Below, piece after piece: positions 1-7,773 of a stretch of 61,383 nt of DNA. The stretch comes from an uncultured Methylobacillus sp. (GTDB lineage Bacteria; Pseudomonadota; Gammaproteobacteria; Burkholderiales; Methylophilaceae). Position 1 is the stretch's first letter; the number at the start of each line of letters is the position of its first letter. Made by a program: the position numbers and the translations under genes. The notes below the pieces were generated by a model. The model worked only from the letters and a program-made list of their open reading frames with translations. It did not search any database and was not told the DNA's origin. The DNA lies in contig CAIJXJ010000190.1 of assembly GCA_903824575.1 (NCBI GenBank), forward strand, positions 1-61,383. The letters are read 5' to 3'.

Positions 1-719
1 ACATCGAAATGGTTGATCTTGCCGTCGCGCACGGTGGTCACGGTAACAGTGTCTGATCCGGTCGTCGGCACGATGCCGCCGGCCATGCTGAGGAAGTCGG
101 CGACGGTGCGCACACTACCCACTACGGAATACTTGCCGGGGCGCAATACCTGGCCCATGACAGCGACATCGTGTGCGTGCACGTAGATGATGTCGCCGCC
201 GGCAATGGCAACATTCTGTTCGGCGTCCCCCTTGTCGATGACACGACCGAGGTCATATTCCTTCTTCCCATTCTTGCCAAAGATGGTGACGAGATCGGAG
301 CCGTCCGGCGTGGCGCCGCCCGCTTGCGCCAGTATCTCGGCGAGGCTGGTAGCACGGTCGAGCGGATAACGTCCTGGCTTGTAAACACTGCCGAGGACAG
401 ACACCAGCGCGCTTTGGAAAGCAGACACCAAGACATTGACCTGCGGTTGCTTGACGAAACCACCCGTTTCAAGCGCGTCGGCGATCATCTTTTCGGCAGC
501 GGCCGGCGTGAGTCCACCAACCTTCATCTCTCCCACCAGCGGGAAACTGAGCGTGCCACCCTCCGTCACCCGGGTCTCGAGCGAAAGGTCCGGATTGTTA
601 TAGACCGTGATCTTGAGGACGTCACCCGGCCCCAGCAGATAGTTAGCTTCTTCCGCCCGCGCGGTGTTCAGCCCTGCACTCATCACCAACGCCAAAAATC
701 CGGCGATCAAATATTTCAT
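1..719 (-). CDS. epsE: Polysaccharide export protein EpsE (partial, 3' end off the window)
   Basis: Reading the minus strand from an ATG at 719 gives 239 codons with no stop before the window edge, so the C-terminus is missing. Residues 1-23 are a signal peptide ending in ARA. A Poly_export (Wza-like) domain follows from YLLGPGDVLKI (residues 27-37) through the LTPAAAEKMI helix, and then SLBB-type repeats (VLGSVYKPGRYPL; VMGQVLRPGKYSV). Proteins of this family form the periplasmic and outer-membrane channel for exopolysaccharide. There is no lipobox cysteine, unlike Wza. It lies 142 bp downstream of epsD in the same direction, and the rest of the eps/exosortase cluster presumably continues to the left. 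Confidence 0.9.
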   Translation of the reverse strand, partial: MKYLIAGFLALVMSAGLNTARAEEANYLLGPGDVLKITVYNNPDLSLETRVTEGGTLSFPLVGEMKVGGLTPAAAEKMIADALETGGFVKQPQVNVLVSAFQSALVSVLGSVYKPGRYPLDRATSLAEILAQAGGATPDGSDLVTIFGKNGKKEYDLGRVIDKGDAEQNVAIAGGDIIYVHAHDVAVMGQVLRPGKYSVVGSVRTVADFLSMAGGIVPTTGSDTVTVTTVRDGKINHFD

Positions 720-861
720 GTCATTCCCTTAAAACGTTTGGATTACGACAATATCAATCGAATATTACAACATCTTAATTATCCGCGAAGCGGGTTATTT
801 TTTATGCTGGATTCCCGCCTGCGCGACGAAGTTGCGCTACCTAACATTTTTTTAACTTATG

Positions 862-1839
862 CTAGAGACCGGACAAGCCTTTTTCCATATGGTTTACTGC
901 CGGATCGGCAGGCTTGGCATTACCTGCCGGTTTGGCACCCTCGGCCGGTTTGGCGGGCTCTACCTTCGCTGCTGGCGCTGGCACCTTGTTGTCGCTGGCA
1001 GGGTCAAATTTCTTGTTGATGTAATTGATCTTGGCGGCGGTACGCAGACGGGTCATTTCATCCTCGGCCGCGAGTTTGCGCTTTTGCTCTTGCAGGATGC
1101 GTTCGATCAGAGGAATGGAATCCTTTTCCGAGATCGGCTGATCTTTAATCTCGAGCATCCGACCGGCGACAGTGTGACCGTTGGCATTGATGAAGATGAT
1201 GTCGCCGTCCACCATCTTGCCGAACTTGGCAAGCAATTCAGGCGGCAGGGTTTCCGAGGCGTGCGACGCCTGAGCTCGCGCGTGTTTGATCTGGTTCGCG
1301 TCCAGCCAGTGAATGACGTCATCCAGGGTCTTGGCCGAACCGCTCACCGCCTGGATGTCCTTGCCCTCCGGCGCGAAGGCCAGCTCATCCATGATATAGA
1401 CCTTGCGATTGGCAAAGATGTCGGTATGGGCGGAGCGGTAAGCATCGACCTCAGGGCCGGTGGGCTTTGGCAAGTTGGCCAGCTTATTCTCGAGATAGGC
1501 CTGGGCCAGGATCTGAGTCTTGGCGCTTTCGATGGCTTGCATCACCCTCGGGTTGCGATCCAGCTTGTCCTTATGGGCGGCCTGCGCCAGAATCTGGCGA
1601 TCCACCAGCGCCTTGACGATCTGCCGTCCAGCCTCATCTTGCTGCCCCGCCTGCACGTTGGCGCGTTGCAACTCGTTATTCAACTGCAACACCGTGATTT
1701 CGTCACTATTCACGCGCACGATGGATTGGCTGGCTTTTTCCTCGCCCTTGCCACAGGCCGTGACCAGACCCAGTAGGGTCAACATCAACACCACGCGGGC
1801 CACAGCACCAGCCGCCAATAATTTTGTTTCGAATCGCAT
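862..1839 (-). CDS. epsD: EpsD-family peptidyl-prolyl cis-trans isomerase lipoprotein
   Basis: This 325-residue protein has an N-terminal hydrophobic segment ending in the lipobox LVTAC (Cys29), so it is a predicted lipoprotein of the cell envelope. Residues about 35-135 form a SurA/parvulin-like helical region (IVRVNSDEITVLQLNNEL, LVDRQILAQAA), and residues about 145-245 a rotamase-like domain (ELLAKFGKMVDGDI, VAGRMLEI). The tail from about 283 is rich in Ala, Pro and Lys. EpsD proteins accompany EPS clusters linked to PEP-CTERM/XrtB and probably help fold or insert secreted polysaccharide-export components; that role is inferred. A perfect copy of the 16-bp palindrome lies 94 bp before the start codon. 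Confidence 0.88.
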   Translation of the reverse strand: MRFETKLLAAGAVARVVLMLTLLGLVTACGKGEEKASQSIVRVNSDEITVLQLNNELQRANVQAGQQDEAGRQIVKALVDRQILAQAAHKDKLDRNPRVMQAIESAKTQILAQAYLENKLANLPKPTGPEVDAYRSAHTDIFANRKVYIMDELAFAPEGKDIQAVSGSAKTLDDVIHWLDANQIKHARAQASHASETLPPELLAKFGKMVDGDIIFINANGHTVAGRMLEIKDQPISEKDSIPLIERILQEQKRKLAAEDEMTRLRTAAKINYINKKFDPASDNKVPAPAAKVEPAKPAEGAKPAGNAKPADPAVNHMEKGLSGL

Positions 1840-1933
1840 CAGGATGCCTTATATGTTTTATATAACAACAAATACAAAAGTCGTATGACTTTGTCAGATC
1901 GACATTATCTACGAAGCACGGCCACAAACCCTA

Positions 1934-1949
1934 TAGTCCGAACGGACTA
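1934..1949. promoter_or_regulatory. 16-bp palindromic operator, copy 1 (upstream of epsD)
   Basis: TAGTCCGAACGGACTA is a perfect palindrome 94 bp upstream of the epsD start. The same 7-bp arms with a TT centre recur at 11911, 12069, 12204 and 12341, and degenerate copies at 15717 and 15750. Its length, symmetry and position suit binding by a dimeric transcription factor. The factor is unknown; EpsA is one candidate. Confidence 0.72.
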
Positions 1950-2290
1950 ATGCATAATATTGACAGATCACAATAACGGAAACAAGGGGGGGGGAGGTTC
2001 CAGGTTAAATGCAGATGTATTGAGCGCCCTATGTATTCCGATAGGCAGAGGTCAATCATTCCATGGGTTCTGTATCATAACGCCGATTTGCTCGAAATCT
2101 GCCATGTTGCGCGTTCTTTGAAGGCGGTGCGGAATTCCCACGATTTAAGAAGAAGGGGCGGTCCGATAACGTCAAGCAAACAACAGGAGAAATCATCAAG
2201 ATGAGAATTTGTGCCTTTAAAGAAAGCTAAAATTCTCTACAGCGACACCAGGATATCGAATAGGAACTTGGTCTGTTCCAGCTTGCAGGT
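1950..2290. other. Intergenic stretch between the epsD operator and the DUF3368 toxin
   Basis: I see no credible gene here. A run of about nine Gs lies near 1986-1994. On the minus strand short open stretches cover about 2060-2140 (for example one ending MIQNPWND), but none has a recognisable domain or a good ribosome site. They may be remnants of sequence brought in with the adjacent toxin-antitoxin module. Confidence 0.4.
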
Positions 2291-2785
2291 TTACGATTCT
2301 CCGGCAAGAACCAAAACGCGCCGTACAAGTTCTTCGTTGAGCCTGTATCCAAGATCCTGCCATTCACGCAAAATAATCGCGACCGATCCTATCACGCCTT
2401 TCTTCTTTGCGGCGACCAGCAGACCAGAGCTCCCAATGATTTGAAGCCCAAGCTTTGAGGCAACTTTTTGTCCGCTTAGCTCATCAATCAGGATAACCCT
2501 GACTTCATCCACAGCCATGGCGTAAGCAATCGTTGCTTTTTCTCCAGCATCAAGCGGAATACTATCGATCTCTGGAGAGATTTCCGGATCATTTACAACG
2601 GAAATAATTTCATTCCTGACGGCCTGGAGAATGGCGGTGGCGCCTGGTTTGTTTGTGTCTGAAGTGCATTCCATCAGCACTGTATTTGTAATGACGACAT
2701 CCCTCGCCAGCGCCTTGATAATCCAGATCTTCTCACTCTTTGCAAAAATGATAAGTGGACCAGCATCCGCAATAATGCGCTTCAA
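2291..2785 (-). CDS. DUF3368 (PIN-like) toxin of a type II TA module
   Basis: This 164-residue protein begins (TTG start) with the PIN-like strand IIADAGPLI, whose Asp7 is the expected first metal ligand. Further acidic positions follow in LMECTSD and VILIDELSGQ, and a C-terminal SSGLLVAAKKKGVIG segment is typical of the DUF3368 family. These proteins are predicted ribonucleases related to VapC. The start overlaps the stop of the preceding antitoxin gene (2782-2785), so the two are translationally coupled. The target RNA cannot be read from sequence. The module sits between epsD and the CAAX-protease gene and breaks the eps gene order, which suggests later insertion. Confidence 0.8.
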   Translation of the reverse strand: MKRIIADAGPLIIFAKSEKIWIIKALARDVVITNTVLMECTSDTNKPGATAILQAVRNEIISVVNDPEISPEIDSIPLDAGEKATIAYAMAVDEVRVILIDELSGQKVASKLGLQIIGSSGLLVAAKKKGVIGSVAIILREWQDLGYRLNEELVRRVLVLAGES

Positions 2786-3117
2786 TTCAAAAAGCCCTCA
2801 ACTTCATTCTCTAAATCTTCTGGAGCGTAACGAATAACCGCAACCCCCATTCTGCCAAGCAGGTCCATGAACGACTCCAGGCCCATACCAGCAAGTTTTG
2901 CAGCCTGCGGAAGAGTGATTGTATTGTCATCGTAAAGTTTAACTGCCAGGGAAACATTCACTCCACTGTCAAGCAGTAGCTTGGTGAACGGGACCGCCAA
3001 GAATACCGGCGCACCATGTTTGGCAACAACGGACAGATTTCCTGCTTCTGCAGTGCGGACAAGCTCTCCTGTGCGTTCGCGGAGATCTCTTATCGAAAAT
3101 GTATTGACTGTGCTCAT
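2782..3117 (-). CDS. Antitoxin with Phd/YefM-like N-terminus and UPF0175-like C-terminus
   Basis: The start is taken at the ATG at 3117 because GGAG lies 7 nt upstream; an upstream in-frame start at 3156 would run through the operator palindrome. Residues 1-45 (FSIRDLRERTGELVRTAEAG ... HGAPVFLAVPF) resemble the Phd/YefM DNA-binding fold. Residues about 55-105 (VKLYDDNTITLPQAAKLAGM, FMDLLGRMGVAVIRY) match the UPF0175 antitoxin module, which normally pairs with DUF3368 toxins. The 111-residue protein therefore looks like a hybrid of two antitoxin types. It should neutralise the adjacent toxin and repress its own promoter at the palindrome just upstream. Confidence 0.78.
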   Translation of the reverse strand: MSTVNTFSIRDLRERTGELVRTAEAGNLSVVAKHGAPVFLAVPFTKLLLDSGVNVSLAVKLYDDNTITLPQAAKLAGMGLESFMDLLGRMGVAVIRYAPEDLENEVEGFLN

Positions 3118-3133
3118 GACATCGCTCCATAAA

Positions 3134-3155
3134 TGTGCCATCAAATGATGGCACA
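3134..3155. promoter_or_regulatory. Perfect inverted repeat, probable TA autoregulatory operator
   Basis: The arms TGTGCCATCA (3134-3143) and TGATGGCACA (3146-3155) are perfectly complementary around AA. The site ends 17 bp before the antitoxin ATG, where a Phd-like antitoxin would bind its own promoter. Confidence 0.7.
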
Positions 3156-3198
3156 CCTCATGGGGCGCGTCAATTTAACAAAATGCGCTGTAAAGTTC

Positions 3199-3885
3199 TC
3201 ACCAATAGGCCCAGTTTCCGCCGTAGAGGACCCATGCGCCGAGTAGGGCGTTGGTTACGGCGTGCGCTATCAAGGGAGGCCACAAGTTACGGGTGCGCAG
3301 GTAAAGCCAGCCATAGGCCAGACCGGCGACAAGACCCGCGAACCAGAAGGTATGTTCGCTGGCGAACAGCAGGGAGGACAAGAACAGGGCCTTGAGGCTA
3401 ACCCGTTCCGGGGACAACTCAAGAAAATCGGCACGGTCCAGCCAGCGCATGAGGAAGGATCGCCAGAAAATCTCTTCCATCAAGGGCACGACCAGCACTG
3501 CGCCGGCCAGCCGCATCGCGACCAGAGGAATATTGAGGTGTCCATCCGCCATGCGCGGATCATAGCCCGTCGCCGGCCCCAGCAGCATCCAGCTCTGATC
3601 GAGATGAATCCAGCACAGCAATACCGCCACGCCGGTCAGAATAGATAGCAACAGCGTGCGGAGGGAAATGGCCGGTGGCCAGTCCAACTCGCTATATTGG
3701 TGGCGCAGGAGAAACAGTAGCAGTGCCGCGCCACCCGCCCGCAAGGTATAAAGCCAGCGCACCTCGAAACCGCGAGCATCCAGATAGCTGGAGGCGGCCA
3801 TGACCAGGATATAAAACACAAAAGGGGCTGCACGGGCGGTGACGGCCAAGCGCAGGGAATGCCGGAGGGTCGATTTAATGCCCAT
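3199..3885 (-). CDS. CAAX prenyl protease-related membrane protein (PEP-CTERM-associated)
   Basis: A 228-residue multispanning membrane protein with the CPBP/Abi glutamic protease signature: Glu137-Glu138 and Arg142 in EEIFWRSF, His178 in SEHTFW and His208 in LIAHAVTN. Such proteins are intramembrane peptidases; a subgroup (TIGR03008-like) occurs in PEP-CTERM/EPS clusters, where it may process envelope proteins. The ATG at 3885 is chosen because it overlaps the upstream TIGR03790 gene by 11 bp and begins a normal MGIKSTLRHS N-terminus; a longer frame to 3978 would be proline-rich and lie inside the neighbour. The substrate is unknown. Confidence 0.84.
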   Translation of the reverse strand: MGIKSTLRHSLRLAVTARAAPFVFYILVMAASSYLDARGFEVRWLYTLRAGGAALLLFLLRHQYSELDWPPAISLRTLLLSILTGVAVLLCWIHLDQSWMLLGPATGYDPRMADGHLNIPLVAMRLAGAVLVVPLMEEIFWRSFLMRWLDRADFLELSPERVSLKALFLSSLLFASEHTFWFAGLVAGLAYGWLYLRTRNLWPPLIAHAVTNALLGAWVLYGGNWAYW

Positions 3886-4909
3886 AGGGTGCCGCCAGCG
3901 GTTCGCCAATAAACAGCCCCTGGGCTGGCCAGGCGACGCTCTTCCAGTAGGCCTCGATGGCGGAGGCGCCATTGGCATACCATTTCAGCAACACCGAGGG
4001 ATTGGGGAATTTCTGCCAGTAATTGCAGGGCTCGGATACCGTGCCGTAACTGGCGGTGGCACCGGCATCCAGCCAGCGCAGGATGCTCATCTGACCGTGG
4101 CCCAACAGGTCGCCGCCAACGGAGGTCAGGTGATCTGCCAGAGCGCCGGGCAGAAAATTGAGGCTGTCGAGACCATCGACCCAGGCCAGCCCGGTTTGAT
4201 AGATCATGATGTCGCGTGCTCCCTCCAGCTTGTCAGACTTTGTGCTGGAAACCGTGAGGCCGGTGCGGGCAAAACCAAGACCATTGGGCGGGAAGAACTG
4301 GGCGCGACTGCTGCGATTGGCATCGGTCGTCGTCAGATAATAAGCGGTGGCGCGGAAAACACCGGCATCGCTCTGCACACCGCGATCGATGACGGCCTTG
4401 GCCCGCGAATAGGAGTCAGTGGGCAACAGCATGGCCGGTCGAATGCCATGATCATCGAATGGCCGGCGCGATGCCGAATCAAAATAGGGGTTGGACTTGC
4501 CAGCGGCGCAGGTGTTCTTGCACTGCTCGGCGTCATAGCCCAGGGTGAGGGCGCTGGTGATGGAATTACATTCCACGGCATAGGGTGTCGTCCACGCCAG
4601 TAGCAATACCTGCTGGTCCGGATTGAGTTGTTTCTCGATGTCCCGTTGCAAACGGGTGAACGCAGCCAACGTGAGTTTGCGCGGTGCATCCGGCATTCGC
4701 ACATGAACCACGTTTTTTGCCGGGATGCCACGCGCCTGCCGGTAATATTCGCCGGCCTGAACACTGCCAGGATCGGCATCGTTGATGACCAGAGCAACAT
4801 TGTCCGGTCCCAACCCACCGGCCCCATCAGCCATGGCTTGGAATGGCAGCAGAAATAAAAACAGACTTAAGAAGGGCAGATTCAAGTTAAATTCAGATCC
4901 AAGCCACAA
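3875..4909 (-). CDS. TIGR03790-family exported protein of unknown function
   Basis: The 344-residue frame has a hydrophobic N-terminal segment (NLPFLSLFLFLLPFQAMA), probably a signal peptide, followed by the family hallmark VALVINDADPGS ... EYYRQARGIPAKNVVHVRMP at about residues 37-72. Further conserved-looking blocks are LLLAWTTPYAVEC and GLAWVDGLDSLNFLPGALAD. Members are known only as conserved proteins of unknown function. The gene is coupled to the CAAX-protease gene by an 11-bp overlap, which suggests a joint role at the envelope. The start is uncertain: TTG at 4909 has no good ribosome site, and another TTG (encoding MNLPFLSL) lies just inside. Confidence 0.75.
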   Translation of the reverse strand: MWLGSEFNLNLPFLSLFLFLLPFQAMADGAGGLGPDNVALVINDADPGSVQAGEYYRQARGIPAKNVVHVRMPDAPRKLTLAAFTRLQRDIEKQLNPDQQVLLLAWTTPYAVECNSITSALTLGYDAEQCKNTCAAGKSNPYFDSASRRPFDDHGIRPAMLLPTDSYSRAKAVIDRGVQSDAGVFRATAYYLTTTDANRSSRAQFFPPNGLGFARTGLTVSSTKSDKLEGARDIMIYQTGLAWVDGLDSLNFLPGALADHLTSVGGDLLGHGQMSILRWLDAGATASYGTVSEPCNYWQKFPNPSVLLKWYANGASAIEAYWKSVAWPAQGLFIGEPLAAPYGH

Positions 4910-5034
4910 GGTTCAAGTATTAAAGGCAGGGTCAAAAAGGGGCTGAGGGCCAGGGAAAATCTAAGGGACGAAGGCCCAAGACCGCTTTTATGTTTTTCCT
5001 CAAACCTTGCCTCTGCCTCTCTCCTTGATCATAT

Positions 5035-5383
5035 TTATTCCGAACCAATCCAATCGCTAAGACGGCGGGGTATGCAAAATAAGCGATCGTCGCTGATGTT
5101 ACCAATACTGCCTACCATGAGTTTACATGCCAATACGGCCAATCGGGATATTCGTAGAACGCTTGACGTTTTGAGGCCAGATCCGAAAAAATCGTCATCA
5201 GTAACAGATATCGGCTCATCAAAATCAGGTTCCGAATGCTGAAGTTGTGATGAAACCATGCACACCAGCCAATCGTCGTGCTGCGCAGATGCCTTTCTAA
5301 GCAGCAGGACGGGTCTTAAGTTTTGTTCCAGTTAGATCAGTATAAGGGAATGGCGTCAGGACGATCTGTCCGGCACGCTTCAT
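5035..5383 (-). pseudogene. PemK/MazF-type toxin, frameshifted
   Basis: From an ATG at 5383, overlapping the antitoxin stop as ATGA, the frame reads MKRAGQIVLTPFPYTDLTGT and then stops at TAG 5297-5299. The N-terminus is that of MazF/PemK (GxIVLxPFPxTDLxG...RP). The rest of the family sequence continues in another frame to 5035 (VSSQLQHSEPDFDEPISV, FFGSGLKTSSVLRISRL, DDRLFCIPRRLSDWI). The span is 349 nt, one more than a multiple of three, consistent with a 1-nt insertion (or 2-nt loss) near 5300. MazF toxins are sequence-specific mRNA interferases. This copy should be inactive unless the shift is a sequencing error or is recoded. Confidence 0.75.
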
Positions 5384-5622
5384 AGCCAGCGTTCTTTAAG
5401 GTCAAGGCTTGTATAATTGAAGGGCTCATGCTCAATACCTCGTAAGGCTTGATGCATTGAAAGCTCAGAAAATGTACTATCCGTCCATTCTCCAGGTTCG
5501 AGCACGTGCTCAGAGGCTTCTCGATGGCGAGCAGCAATGAATTCAACAAAGTCGAGTATTTCCACCTGCTTTTCGGGCGGCAATGTGGCAATTCTATCAA
5601 CTATCGACTGAGCGTAATTCAT
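5380..5622 (-). CDS. DUF2281-like antitoxin of a MazF/PemK module
   Basis: An 80-residue acidic protein starting MNYAQSIVDRIATLPPEKQ and VEILDFVEFIAARHRE, the helix pattern of DUF2281/VapB-like antitoxins (LPPEKQxEVLDFVEFL). The C-terminal half (EWTDSTFSELSMHQALRGIE) resembles the toxin-wrapping tail of such antitoxins. The stop overlaps the start of the MazF-like gene in an ATGA. The antitoxin is intact although its toxin is broken, so it is now an orphan that could still bind its promoter or neutralise related toxins elsewhere. The family call rests on pattern similarity. Confidence 0.65.
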   Translation of the reverse strand: MNYAQSIVDRIATLPPEKQVEILDFVEFIAARHREASEHVLEPGEWTDSTFSELSMHQALRGIEHEPFNYTSLDLKERWL

Positions 5623-5704
5623 GCACTAACTCTTCCTAATCTGATTCAAGTTTAGACTATTTAGCAAAGTATTCGCCACTCAAAAACTTTCCCTTGCCTC
5701 TGTT

Positions 5705-6931
5705 TTAAAACGCGAGATTTGCACTCACGCCGAGCGAGGTGTCGTCGAACTGGAAGCCTGGGGTAGTGGAGTTGCGGCTGCTCTGCTGGACGTTGGCGCC
5801 AAGGGTCACGCTGCGTTGAGGGACCCAACTGACGCCGAAGCTGGCGGTCTTGCTGGTGTCAACCCGGGTACTGCTGGAAAACACCCCGTCACCAAGGAAG
5901 TAACGTTTGGCAATGCTGGCACTGGCCTGCAGTTCGAGCTTCTCGCTGAAGGCGTAAATTGGTGAAATACTATAGGTGTCGTTACGGTTGTAACTGCTGT
6001 CGGTAACTTGATAACTGGTGAGGGTTCTGCTCGCTTTAAGATTCAGGCTGGTTTTTCCTCCGGGCGCCCAAGTGTAACTGGCATCACCCACCGGCCCGGA
6101 AAAATTCCGCTCGTTAAAATGATCGTGCGTGCGATTGAGGTAAGCCATGCGCAGACTCAGGCTTGATTTTCCAGAAACCGACCAATCAAGTTTGGCTTCA
6201 GCTTCTTGTTCATCAAAACCGGTATCGATAAACCGACTCGGGTTAAGCACGCTATTCAAAGTTGCTCCCTTGCGGTCATGTCCCATGAGCGTCACTGCGC
6301 TACCGGAAGAAAACACATACTTTACCCCGGCATCGATGCTATCCGTGGTATAGCCTGGACTTGCTTGGAAACTTTGGGTGATCTTCGAGGCGTTATGGGT
6401 AAAACCGGCAAGCAGGTGCCAGGTGTGTTGCGGAGACCAGTCGGCGGAAAATCGACGATTTTCCACGGTGTTGATGTTCAGCGACTTGTAGTTCTTGTAA
6501 TCATTGAAGCCATAGGGCGACTCGTTACTGTCCGCTGACACGGTCCCGGTCAGATAGGGCGTCAAAGACCACAACCAGGCCGCCTTGTATTGGGTCGCCG
6601 TAAACTCGAGGAACTTGTAGTTCTGGTACTTGTAGTCGTTCAGGTTGTAATCGAACTGGAAGGTCTGTAGCCCATAATGCTTGTTGACCTTGATGCCAAC
6701 ACTGGGGATCGTGATGTTGTCCGCTTGGTGCGAGCTTCCAGCCACCGCCAGCATATTGGTGCCATTGGGCACGCGAAAAAGGTTGCTGTCGTGCTGCCAG
6801 TTGATGCTGGCCAACAGGTTGATGGGATCGAGTTCATCGGCCTGTGCCGGTAAAGCCAGCAACATGACCGGCAGTTGCAACAGTAAGGCCAGAACGGCTG
6901 TTGACCGCAGTTTGAAATTCACAAGACTCAT
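5705..6931 (-). CDS. epsL: EpsL-family outer-membrane beta-barrel of EPS biosynthesis
   Basis: From the ATG at 6931 the 408-residue product has a signal peptide cleaved after PAQA (about residue 30). Long alternating beta-strand sequence follows, ending in LGVSANLAF with a C-terminal phenylalanine, the usual outer-membrane barrel ending. The segment after cleavage (DPINLLASINWQHDSNLFR) is characteristic of the PEP-CTERM/XrtB-associated EpsL family. It probably forms the outer-membrane pore for the polysaccharide or anchors its machinery. It starts 22 bp after the cyclic-nucleotide-binding gene, likely the same transcript. A GTG at about 6922 lies better behind AGGA and is an alternative start. 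Confidence 0.85.
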   Translation of the reverse strand: MSLVNFKLRSTAVLALLLQLPVMLLALPAQADELDPINLLASINWQHDSNLFRVPNGTNMLAVAGSSHQADNITIPSVGIKVNKHYGLQTFQFDYNLNDYKYQNYKFLEFTATQYKAAWLWSLTPYLTGTVSADSNESPYGFNDYKNYKSLNINTVENRRFSADWSPQHTWHLLAGFTHNASKITQSFQASPGYTTDSIDAGVKYVFSSGSAVTLMGHDRKGATLNSVLNPSRFIDTGFDEQEAEAKLDWSVSGKSSLSLRMAYLNRTHDHFNERNFSGPVGDASYTWAPGGKTSLNLKASRTLTSYQVTDSSYNRNDTYSISPIYAFSEKLELQASASIAKRYFLGDGVFSSSTRVDTSKTASFGVSWVPQRSVTLGANVQQSSRNSTTPGFQFDDTSLGVSANLAF

Positions 6932-6953
6932 CCTGATCAATGATCGACTTGCG

Positions 6954-7493
6954 TCAGACCGTACCACCACGGGCAACGGGCAACGCGCGATCACAGGTAT
7001 CACGCAAGCGCACACAAATGAGGTGCAACAACGTCAGCAGAAACTTGTTCCCGAGTCGTGGATGGTGAACCAGAATCTCATTGAGGCCGCCTCGGGTCAG
7101 CACAGCAAAGTCGGTCGGCAAATCGCAGCTACAGGTCGCATAACGAGGCCGACCATCGATCAATGACATCTCCCCCAGCAAGTCTCCGATGCCTACATCA
7201 GCAATGGTGGTCGATTCCTGATCGGATATCTTCTTTTTAACGCTGACCGAACCATTCAATACCAGGAGCAGAAAATCGCCATCCGCGCCTTCTTCCAGTA
7301 GAATGTAATCGCGCGGCGCGGCATAACAATCCATGTAATGACAGAGCACCCTGATTTCATCCACACCAAAATCATCGAATAATTTTATGCTCTCGATCAC
7401 TTCCAGGATGTCTTCGACAAACCCGTCTGCCCCCCCGAGATACTCCAAGTCAGCGTAAATATTTTTTTCTGATCTACTCATGGCCTTAATCAT
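6954..7493 (-). CDS. Cyclic nucleotide-binding domain protein without a DNA-binding domain
   Basis: A 179-residue protein with one CRP-like cNMP-binding domain at about residues 35-150: FDDFGVDEIRVLCHYM, ILLEEGADGDFLLLVLNGSVSV, the phosphate-binding-cassette-like GDLLGEMSLIDGRPRYATC, and a following helix. It ends without a helix-turn-helix, so it is a stand-alone sensor or adaptor rather than a CRP-type regulator. In CRP-like proteins the cassette Arg binds the phosphate; Arg is present in GRPRYATC. Lying directly before epsL, it may couple cyclic-nucleotide level to EPS export. The ligand is unknown. An ATG at 7481 is an alternative start. Confidence 0.82.
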   Translation of the reverse strand: MIKAMSRSEKNIYADLEYLGGADGFVEDILEVIESIKLFDDFGVDEIRVLCHYMDCYAAPRDYILLEEGADGDFLLLVLNGSVSVKKKISDQESTTIADVGIGDLLGEMSLIDGRPRYATCSCDLPTDFAVLTRGGLNEILVHHPRLGNKFLLTLLHLICVRLRDTCDRALPVARGGTV

Positions 7494-7662
7494 AATTCAG
7501 GCAGCGTTATATTTCAATTGATTATTGTAAAAGTCGCGATAAAATAGGGTTAATTTACAGGTAAGCGGCTTTTGGACAATAAATCAAGGTTTTTGACCAT
7601 ATCGATCAAATAAATCCTGATTAGCAATGTGTCAGCCCAACGAATGACATCACCCGAAAATT

Positions 7663-7700
7663 CGTCATTCCGGGTTCCGCTGCGCGGCTCTGGAATGACG
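7663..7700. repeat. Inverted repeat CGTCATTCC / GGAATGACG
   Basis: Nine-base perfect arms are separated by 20 bp containing CCGCTGCGCGG. Hairpins built on the CGTCATTCC sequence are common dispersed intergenic repeats in proteobacteria. Confidence 0.55.
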
Positions 7701-7728
7701 ACTGATGATTCTTTCTTTGCAGGAAAAT

Positions 7729-7773
7729 AATGAGGTCGCGCGCGCGGCTCTGCAGGCGGGCCGCCTGCGCTAC
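7729..7773 (-). repeat. 45-bp REP-like repeat, copy A
   Basis: Read on the minus strand it begins GTAGCGCAGGCG and ends CTCATT, with the perfect palindrome GCAGGCGG/CCGCCTGC inside. It matches 10231-10275 at 39 of 45 positions in inverted orientation, and a shorter relative lies at 10433-10459. The copies bracket the epsA-sugar transferase pair. Confidence 0.7.

Noticed and set aside
171-1019. Plus-strand open frame across the epsE-epsD junction
   Set aside because: It is antisense to two recognisable proteins, has no domain, and its low-complexity composition mirrors the minus-strand genes.
1981-2000. Poly-G tract as a phase-variation switch
   Set aside because: About nine Gs lie upstream of the epsD operator, outside any coding region or recognisable promoter spacer.
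2039-2160. Possible remnant coding sequence before the DUF3368 module
   Set aside because: Short open stretches in two frames show no recognisable domain, and neither has a good start context.
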